A stretch of 30,000 nt of DNA from Botryococcus braunii (Eukaryota > Chlorophyta > Trebouxiophyceae): the NCBI GenBank assembly GCA_002005505.1, contig KV908584.1:156690-186689 (forward strand). The letters run 5' to 3'. A program made the translations under genes and the position numbers. The stretch's first letter is position 1. Every line of letters begins with the position of its first letter. The notes beneath the pieces were generated by a model, which ran no database searches, was not told where the DNA came from, and saw only the letters and a program-made list of their open reading frames with translations. Below, piece after piece: positions 10,432-30,000 of the stretch.

Positions 10432-12331
10432 GCGTCGTACTGCCAGCTGGATTTGACTGCATTTGACCAGCCTATGCCAGTGGTGACATCATTATTAAAT
10501 CCGCCTACAACTCTTAATTGAAGTTGATATGTTAATGTACCTTTGAAATCACCTGCAGCGATGTGAGTTTATCTGCTTGTAATGTGACAATGATCTGTGG
10601 TATGTTGAGCTTCCAAGAAGGTAATGTTTATCATGCAAAAGGCAGTGATTTAATGTTAAAGCCAGAGAGTTACAAAACGTTTTTCTGTTCATGTGCAATG
10701 TCCCAGATCCACGTTCGGTTGTACGAGCGCCTTAAGTGGAGAGGAGGATGTAAGGCATGCTCTATGTCAAGGCTGGCGGTAATCTGGACTGCATGTGGCA
10801 GGTTAACCCTAAATCTTGACTGTTCCGCAAAGAATCTTACAAAAGGTATCAGGGTTAATATTAGCCAGGGCAATTAATTGCCCACGCTGTATGTACCGTC
10901 CGGAAGCCCAGGAAACATGATGACAACTACGCCCTGGTAAATGCCCCTGAACTTTGTAAACACCTGTGGCTCCTTTATTACTCTGAGGGCCTGCTTTTAC
11001 TAAACACACATTGTCTTCCAAGTCTGTCCTTGCTAGTTAATTTACATGACATGGATGTAACAACATGGCTGTAACAATTGTCACTGTTCCCATGCAGTTA
11101 TCACACATCAAGGGCTTTTGCTGCAGACTCTCTACCAACTGCCAGCTGTCTGCACCCCTGTACCCTAATACTTGCCTCCATGAAAGTGTAGTTGCAGCCG
11201 TTCCGATCACCTGACATCTCGCGCTTGCTTCCGTCTGCGAGCATTTTCTGGTAGCGTGCCTGCATCCCCGAAGCATGAGATTTTGAGGTGGCGGGTGACA
11301 AACAGCACCAGGAGGCATATATATGTGAGGGAGACCACAGTGGGTAATCTAAGAGAGACAGCATTATCTTACAGGAGCTGGCCAGACCATCCGTTACAGC
11401 AACAGGGACACCTCAATCTGGAGCATCTAAAAGTAGTGCCGGCAGGTACCCGACAGGAGGTCAACAGTAGACCTTGAGGGCAATCATGGCTATCGCAGAC
11501 TATCAACAAGCAGCTGCCAACCTATACGTAGAGGAGCCCACCTGTAACTATAGATTTGACACCAGTCTAAAAAGCTGACACATTGCAAGCCCATTCAACT
11601 CTTCAACGTTTTAGAAGACAAAATGCGGGACGACCAACAATGTCCAAATCATGCGTAGAAGCACTGCAGATGGACAATTTCACAAACAGGATACAATACC
11701 AATGCTCCACTATATTGTATGACTGTGTCTACAAACTACCAATACGGCCATGCTTTGGCCACCAACAAAATTGGTTAAAAGCTAATGCTCACAAGGGGAG
11801 TGTGCATGGGGTTAGGATTGACCTGCTTGCACCTTCTCTCCTCAGATCTGTGTACAACGCGAGCACGGATATTGCCCAGCTCATGACAGGGGTAATATTT
11901 CATTGCTTCTTGCAGTTCAACTTGTGCCTATTATCCCTCCTAGGATCTCCTTTCATCAGGCCCTATAACTTCATTGCACTTACTCCGCAACTTGAATGTT
12001 GCAAGCCAAGAATGTGTCAAGACAAATCACTTGCAACATCTAAACACCAGGGACCTAAGACACCCCAGACACGTCAAAAGAAACTTGGGAACTACATTCA
12101 AACCCCCCTTCCCGCTGGCTCGCGCGCTCTCCTAATCCCCCCCTCTCCCTCTCCCCCCCCTCCCCCCATCTTCCTTCTCTCTGACACATGCTGCCCCCCC
12201 CCCCCCCCCCCCAACACACACCCGCGTGCGCGCGTGTGCGCTCTTCCCAATAAGCAAAAAAAATCAGTTTCGTCCTTCAAGGGTGCAAATAAACTCCATA
12301 AATCAAATGCTCAGCAAGGGTGCTACGGAAC
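10432..12331. other. Convergent intergenic region, no firm gene
   Basis: This gap lies between the 3' ends of the zinc-ribbon gene (plus) and RbcX (minus). It should hold both 3' UTRs. ATTAAA at 10494-10499 is a possible polyadenylation signal for the former. Bases 12105-12212 are C rich and include a run of 19 C at 12194-12212. A plus-strand frame is open from 11583 to 12341 but matches nothing I know. No tRNA or conserved protein was recognised. Confidence 0.6.
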
Positions 12332-12844
12332 TCACAGGTAAGACCCACCTGAGGTATAACTGTTCTTTTCCAGATGGCTTCGCAAAACTTCCAAGTTTGT
12401 CCTTTTCACAAAGTCAGGGTAGCCCCTGGAAAGACGTTTTGCAAGATCGAGCCGGACAGTAAGAATTCGGTTTGCCAGATCGGGAGGACTGATCCAGTGC
12501 TCCGTGTTGTTAATATTGTCGCTGGTGGTCAGAGCCCGTTCTTGGAACAATTTGAGGATAAACTGCAACAAAGCTCACACTTGGAGCATGTGTGGTCAGA
12601 CCTCCTACTGACACCTTAGCAATACAGGTGAAAAGTGAGCAAGAAGACAGTTATGTTTTGGCCCTGTTACAATTAAAACTCTCTTACCCTTCCCCTTCAT
12701 GCGTAATGATATACCACACTGAACGAGAGCCAGACGGACTGGGGGTTGCAATTCAGCTAGGAAAGCTAGATTCCCCTGAAAATATCCCCCTCTACCTCCC
12801 CCCCCCCCGGCGCCTGCCTGCCTCCGTGTGCCCATGGAACAGGT

Positions 12845-12926
<82 letters not shown>

Positions 12927-13914
12927 TGCATCTAGGGCACACATGGCCCCCTTTCACTCCATGCCCATACACGCTCCAAATACACTCACCCCCACTCACA
13001 AATGTGACAATTCTGCAGTCTTCCACACCCTCCTTTTGACTGCATGTACAATACAAAACCCTTGCCATAATAGCACCAATCTCTCAAGCCCCTGTTCTCC
13101 CCTCTTTTCTTTGGTTCTGGATGCCCTCCACATCATACTGGTATTCACATACCAAGAGTTTATTACAGCTTCTTTTATACGTCCTTCCTGCTCAGTTGCA
13201 TCATATGTAAAGACAGAATTTGACATTTTTGAGCACATTGAGTTCGGAATTTGGACGTAGAACATTCAGATGGCGTTACCAGAAGCCCACCTTATCACCT
13301 TCCAGAGGTGGATTCTTCGATACAAAATCAGAAAGCCAATGTGCAACATACAAGTCAGTTTCTTGAAGATAGCAGAGCACTTTCTGGGTCGCACGGGAGG
13401 TCAACACCCTCAAGACAATCTTGGATGTGTCCCTGCCAGGAATAAATGGTCAATTGTTCGACGTGTTAAAAAATTCAGTATAACATTGTCGCATAAGCAT
13501 CCCGCATGTGGCATGAAACCGATCCGGTTCGCAGATCAGGGATGCATCACCCTACCAGTCGAAACCATCGTCGTCTTCTCCATCAACATCATCAAAACCA
13601 TCTGTATTCGCCCTGTATAAAAACAGCGGTGAGGGTCACTCCCGTGACAATGACCGAATACCCTACGCGCGACTTGCCCAGAGCACGTACCACTTGTTCA
13701 GCTCATTAGCCTCCACAGTCATCCCATGGCTTAGACGAGAGTATCTTCTAGTCCGTGATATCATCTTGCCGGTCAACTGTAGCGGCAGCATCGCCAAATA
13801 TACAGTGGACCGCAAAACTCCCTTTTGGCGCACTTGGCTGTGGAAGCAACAGCAGCGCGCTGGAAGAATATATCTTGCCATCTGACGATCTGAAAATACA
13901 GAAGCGTATCCCAT
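12332..13914 (-). CDS. rbcX: RbcX, RuBisCO assembly chaperone (plastid-targeted)
   Basis: Three exons (13914-13691, 13432-13291, 12562-12332) join in phase into 198 residues. Residues 1 to about 65 are rich in Arg, Ser and Gln and look like a plastid transit peptide. The mature part, about 125 residues, has the usual RbcX length. DTSKIVLRVLTSRATQKVL followed by QETDLYVAHWLSDF (about residues 76-112) matches the first helices of the all-alpha fold. ISPPDLANRILTVRLDLAKR (146-165) matches the conserved later helix with its ILTVR motif. Known members are homodimers that clamp the RbcL C-terminus during holoenzyme assembly. ATG at 13914 is the first after an in-frame stop near 14023. Exon 2 could also end at 13299, but only the GTGGGC donor after 13291 keeps frame. 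The last exon ends at TAA or TGA by reading through a GTGGGT donor after 12349; splicing there to another exon is possible. About 13 extra residues (134-146) precede the ILTVR helix. Confidence 0.83.
12847..12922. repeat. (GT)38 microsatellite in RbcX intron 2
   Basis: A pure GT run of 76 bp lies inside the 728-bp second intron of RbcX. On the gene's sense strand it reads (AC)n. Confidence 0.97.
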
Positions 13915-15690
13915 TTCCCTTTGGGGAGACGAGGCGCCGGCCCACTCTTTCGGCAATAGAAACCAGACACAGGGGTTCAGACTCGGGTTCGAAGTAGCTA
14001 CAATGAAATGTTCCCGTGCACTTCAAAGGGAAGACCCAACGTCAATGTTTTCACCAGAGAGATGTAATAAACAGACTGCTCGGATGGCATCAGGTATATT
14101 AAGTGTGCGTCATGCTGCTTGTTCGTTTACTTCCGAGACGGGCGAAAGGGCTGTACAGGCGATAGCGTGGTCCGTCAAATACGGGACGTTCTTCGGGGCC
14201 GCGAGTCCACGTGCGTGGTAAAGTTACGAAAGTCGTTTAAAGGGTAAAAGTCGTTTACGGCTTGCAACAACTTCTGTATTTTATTGTAGTCTCCCCGCCG
14301 TTGTCGAACTATGGAAATACTAGCTACCTGAAGCATCATTAAAGCTGGTTGATGAGAAATCGCTATTGATGTTTTGAAGTGCTGCGTATGTGGTGCGTAT
14401 TGCAGGTGAGATCAGTGTGTTCACTGTGGGAATAGCTTTGCGTAATGGAGGGTTCCGAAGATTTTTAAAACCGCATTTGTGAAAAGGTGATAACCTTGCT
14501 CTACTCGGAATTAGGGAATTTGTAAATGGTGACTTGTGCGTCACAGGGAATTCTTGGAGGAACTTGTGACAAAGAAGGTCGATGCAACTTTTTTGTGAAC
14601 CTGCTTTAAGATATCGTTTCTAATGTTCAAACATATTTGGTGGTCATCCCCGTTGCTTCTCTGAGGGCATTTGCAAGGAGGTGGGCCTTATTTGGGACTT
14701 TGTATGTGTACCTAGACCAATGGTTGAGGAAACATGTATGGCCTAGGCCCATGCCTGGAAGAATTCTTCTTCGCTGGGTTAATGCTGGGGTGTCCTCAGA
14801 ATTCATGCATTTTTGTCTCACATTCCCGATGAACCTGAAGGACCATAACCGTGGAAACCTTTCTACAGCCACCACTTACCCGCTGCAATGATTGAGCCAT
14901 CTGTGTGAGTTTTTCTAGAGATATAGTTAGCAACAAGTATATTCTGCTTGATGGTGGAGTAACGTACGAACACGATCAAGCCATGGAGATTTCTATGTAG
15001 GTCTGCTTATGTAGGTCTGCTTTCCAGAACATTAAAAAGTTTCTTGTCGTCAACACAATGTGCCTGTAGCGCCAGCCTGCCTATTTAGAAGAGGGGTATC
15101 CTTTTATATACACATATTAAGAGCTGTCACTGGGGCATTTCACCTGGGAGATGGCGCAGAGTGGGTAGTGCACAATGTGTGGCAGATGATGGACAAAGGC
15201 CCAACAACCGACTGTCACAATCCTTACATTGTGGGGACTCCACCTCTCGCCCAGATCTCTAGAATACCAAACCCAAGCCTTTGGGTGCCTAGACTACCAT
15301 AACACCTCTACCTTGTCCAATCTCTGCCCCCGCAGCAACACCATTGGTGTGCCACTGCACGTGTAATGCCGTCACACGTCACAAGGTTAACCCGATCGTA
15401 GAACCTCTGTTACACCATGCCCTTCAAATTGATGTTATTTTCTCCTCCAGCCAGGCAGCCTTTCTCCTGTAACAGAAAAGAAATCTGCAAGGCATTTGGC
15501 AAGCTGGCTTCCCACCTCCCTGTAGCCTTCAGGGGAATTTGGATCTGATGGTGGTGCAGACATTCCTGCCAGCCCCACATTACAGAAGCTTTTCAGGCCA
15601 GTAGATCATGTTATCTCTCCTATTTAAGTCACAACTGATGTGTAGTTGTTCCAAACTCAGCCGGATGTCTCAAGTGGTTTGGGTACATAA
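13915..15690. other. Intergenic region upstream of RbcX, no firm gene
   Basis: This region lies between the RbcX start and the 3' end of the carboxypeptidase gene, both on the minus strand. The 100 bases nearest RbcX should be its 5' UTR and promoter. Frames open for 60-85 codons exist (minus 14544-14320, plus 14637-14891, plus 15060-15302), but none begins with ATG or shows a known motif. I see no RNA gene, and no repeat beyond short words. Confidence 0.5.
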
Positions 15691-15696
15691 TTTATT
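15691..15696 (-). terminator. Candidate polyadenylation signal AATAAA
   Basis: AATAAA on the minus strand lies 182 bases after the proposed TAA stop of the carboxypeptidase gene at 15878. It supports a transcript end just below 15690. The hexamer alone is weak evidence. Confidence 0.4.
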
Positions 15697-15877
15697 GCTT
15701 TCTATAGACTTCATAGCTACTCGCTTGCTGGATGAAGGAGCCAGATGAGCCGTAGCAAATTCCAGATTGGTGCGTGTGATCCTCTTATATACATGAAGAA
15801 GGAGCCTTTCTATAAATTGTTCGAGTTCCACTGGCTGGGTTGGGTTAAAGTGCGTTTCAGGTTCTTGCAAAGTGGAC

Positions 15878-23328
<7,451 letters not shown>

Positions 23329-24438
23329 AACCTAGTGCCAACAATCAAAAGGACAGTCTCTGGCGTTGGAAACTCTCCTGTTGCAAGAGTTTCAGCCACC
23401 CTCCAGGACCTGTCTGTCCTGTTTTCATAGCCTCCAACCCCGAAGACTGTTGTGGGTTGTGCAGTCCAAGTGCTTCACTTCAACCAAATCCAGCGGGAAA
23501 GAATGCCCAGCGGGTCCAGCACTGGTATGAAGTATGCAGTACGATGGTTGAGGGCGAAGGAACCTCCCCACGGCAATTGTGAGTCAAGAAGATGATGTTT
23601 TAACGACGACGCGGCATAGCTGCGAGATGGACGGTGTCATGAACACACCGTCCATCCCAATCTTCGGTCATCAACCCCCTAATTTAACAGTCCAAACGTC
23701 CTAAACACAAGGAAAAGTAAAACGTTTTCTTGCCCCTCGCCAGGCAACACTGAACAACTTGCAGCCTACAGCGGCTCCGATTTAGTTTTATCCAGATTCA
23801 GGATTCATGCTTTAAATATTATGACGTTATGCATAAAAACAATCTAGTTTCTGTCTTTACACCCGCAGTACAAGGTGAGCTCGTTACAACAGATATGACC
23901 GGGGCCCCGTCTTCGTGGTTTCGGAGCTCAATACAAATTTTACATTTTTAAGGAAAGCGAAACATGGGGCGGGAGCCCTAAACAAGTTGTTAATTTAAAA
24001 CGGAAAAGGAAGATGTTTATTTCTGTTAACCGCTGTACTGTACTGCCTGCACTGCACTTAAAAAAGAAAAGGTAACGACTGCACTCCTGGTACAGTACCA
24101 GTGGTAGTAGACGATGCACGGTCCGTCCCCCCACTCCCCTAGGTACCCTTTTGATGTCGTTGCATTTCGGACGAGTACCAGTACCTTCTCGCTGCAAGTA
24201 ATCCATCGCAACCCTGACCAGCAAAATCTGCATGTGATGAACACACTGTGCTAATGTTGACAGAGACTTGTTGACTGCGCGGTTTAGTTCACGAGGTGGG
24301 GTTCGTGTACGCCGCACATCCAGTCCCTTCCCGGTACGTAGTTTGGTTGAGCACCAGATTACTATTAGCTTATTGTAAAGCGACTGGTATCTAGTATATT
24401 CATACAGACTATCTAACCTTTTCTCATCGCACTCAGCA
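23329..24438. promoter_or_regulatory. Divergent intergenic region, candidate two-way promoter
   Basis: The carboxypeptidase gene starts at 23328 going left and the DUF1206 gene starts at 24439 going right, leaving 1110 bp for both promoters and 5' UTRs. A minus-strand frame is open from 24482 to 23940 but begins at TTG and overlaps DUF1206 exon 1 in antisense, so I do not call it a gene. No clear TATA box or repeated element stands out. Confidence 0.5.
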
Positions 24439-29049
<4,611 letters not shown>

Positions 29050-30000
29050 TAAGAAACTGGTTTCTGCAGTGATGTGGCAATGCAGCTAGGATCCCATGCC
29101 AGTGGAGCTGCTGGGCGTGAAGCCTGCAGAGCTGGGGTAAAGCAACAATACATTGATCAGAGGGTGAGAATGCAGCATTGCAATATTATGCCAAAAATTT
29201 ATTGCAGAGTGTGGGGCTGTTTGAGCGGTAGTTTCCTGCAGGAGTTGGGTGTACCTTACCTTCATGTACCTTCATAGGTGGTCAAGAAAACTAGTAGGCG
29301 TCAGCTTGGTAGAAAGAAGTATCTTCATCAGACTTCGACATGGGCATGGTATGTTCTAGCCCCTTGTAGCGGTGTGTCTGTGCTTCTGATGGAAGGGGTG
29401 ACTTGATGGTAGTAGGATCCCTTATCGGTCCACTAGTCTTATTGTTTTGCCCTTGTAGGCTCCCGATTGTACTAGTGCTTCATGAACCAGTGTGTGTCCG
29501 CTTGCTTCTCATGCCACCGAAGGATGGGGACAAAGCTCACTGCTATCGTTGAGTGGGAAAATTGTTACTGTTAAGTCTTTAAGTTGCAGATCTGCACTGC
29601 AGCAAGTTATACGAGAGCATGTGGTTTTGAGGCAAGGACACTCCCTGCTTTAGCCTGCGAGGCTTTACAGGTGGCTGGCTCAAGCATGTGCACATTCCCA
29701 CTGCGGACCCAGTGGAGGGTTGGAACATGGCATGGATGTGGTCCTCTGTTCGAGGCGTGCTTGTGAAGTGACAGCTGCAAAAGTGATTCTCACCTTTGTG
29801 AGCCATTTCGAACTCAGTTGGCAGTGTTTGCTATAATGGACTTTGTTGGAATTGGTCCCTGGTGACAAAATCATGTCACGTACACGTGCCTTCTCTGGAT
29901 TCACGTGCAAGGCTACACGGATAACCGTGGAATAGTTTAGGCGAAGTTCGACCCTTCTTGGAATCGCGCAAGGTAGCAGCGTGTACGTGTACACCTCTGC
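29050..30000. other. Downstream flank of the DUF1206 gene, no firm gene
   Basis: The first few hundred bases are presumably 3' UTR; I see no AATAAA. On the minus strand a frame open from the window edge to a good donor (AAG|GTGAGA after 29794) could be an exon of a gene whose remainder lies outside, but the peptide is unrecognised. Nothing else is supported. Confidence 0.4.

Noticed and set aside
13291..13299. RbcX exon 2 donor at 13299 (GAAG|GTGATA)
   Set aside because: It leaves phase 1, which breaks the frame of the next exon; the donor 8 bases on (AAG|GTGGGC) keeps frame and gives a continuous helix.
13984..13994. GGTTCGAAG resembling a tRNA B box
   Set aside because: The following bases do not complete the B box, and no A box or cloverleaf could be drawn around it.
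14637..14891. Plus-strand frame of 84 codons with a plausible protein-like composition
   Set aside because: It starts at TTG, has no supporting splice sites or known motif, and both strands are open in parts.

Overview
This window comes from a nuclear genome of a photosynthetic eukaryote. Four genes are split into three to seven exons by GT-AG introns, long microsatellites fill introns and flanks, and a large LTR retrotransposon occupies the left quarter. One gene encodes RbcX, the RuBisCO assembly chaperone, so the host has plastids. Another encodes a CCP6-type cytosolic carboxypeptidase, an enzyme that trims glutamate from tubulin tails in cilia, so the host probably makes flagellated cells. 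The two together suggest a green or streptophyte alga; a Chara-like charophyte would fit the repeat load, but the species is a guess.

Bases 59-8279 are one complete, young LTR element on the minus strand. It has a 5-bp target duplication (TACAT), two 946-bp LTRs that I found to differ at one base, a primer-binding site and a polypurine tract. Its 5.2-kb interior has no recognisable gag or pol, so it is a non-autonomous, LARD-like element. The interior holds diverged tandem duplications and a nine-copy 37-bp array. A second, related retroelement later inserted into the 5' LTR and survives as an 1100-bp solo LTR with its own 5-bp duplication.

Bases 8280-8907 are a GA-rich purine tract upstream of a plus-strand gene for a DNL/Zim17-type zinc-ribbon protein (8908-10431), probably an organellar Hsp70 escort protein. 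After a convergent gap comes RbcX on the minus strand (13914 down to 12332). Next, also on the minus strand, is the CCP6-like carboxypeptidase (23328 down to about 15878). Its first five exons are clear, and one of them has a single-base frameshift inside the zinc-ligand motif. A 1.1-kb divergent intergenic region separates it from a six-exon plus-strand gene for a DUF1206-type membrane protein (24439-29049). The last 950 bases have no firm gene.

The four genes do not form a pathway. Two act in plastids or other organelles (RbcX and the zinc-ribbon protein), one is cytosolic or ciliary, and one is a membrane protein of unknown role. Exon models rest on reading-frame continuity, splice sites and remembered family motifs; no search was run. 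I saw no clear sign of an entirely new biological system. The most unusual items are the gene-free retroelement with its hairpin beside the primer-binding site, the carboxypeptidase frameshift, and the zinc-ribbon protein that lacks its namesake DNL motif.
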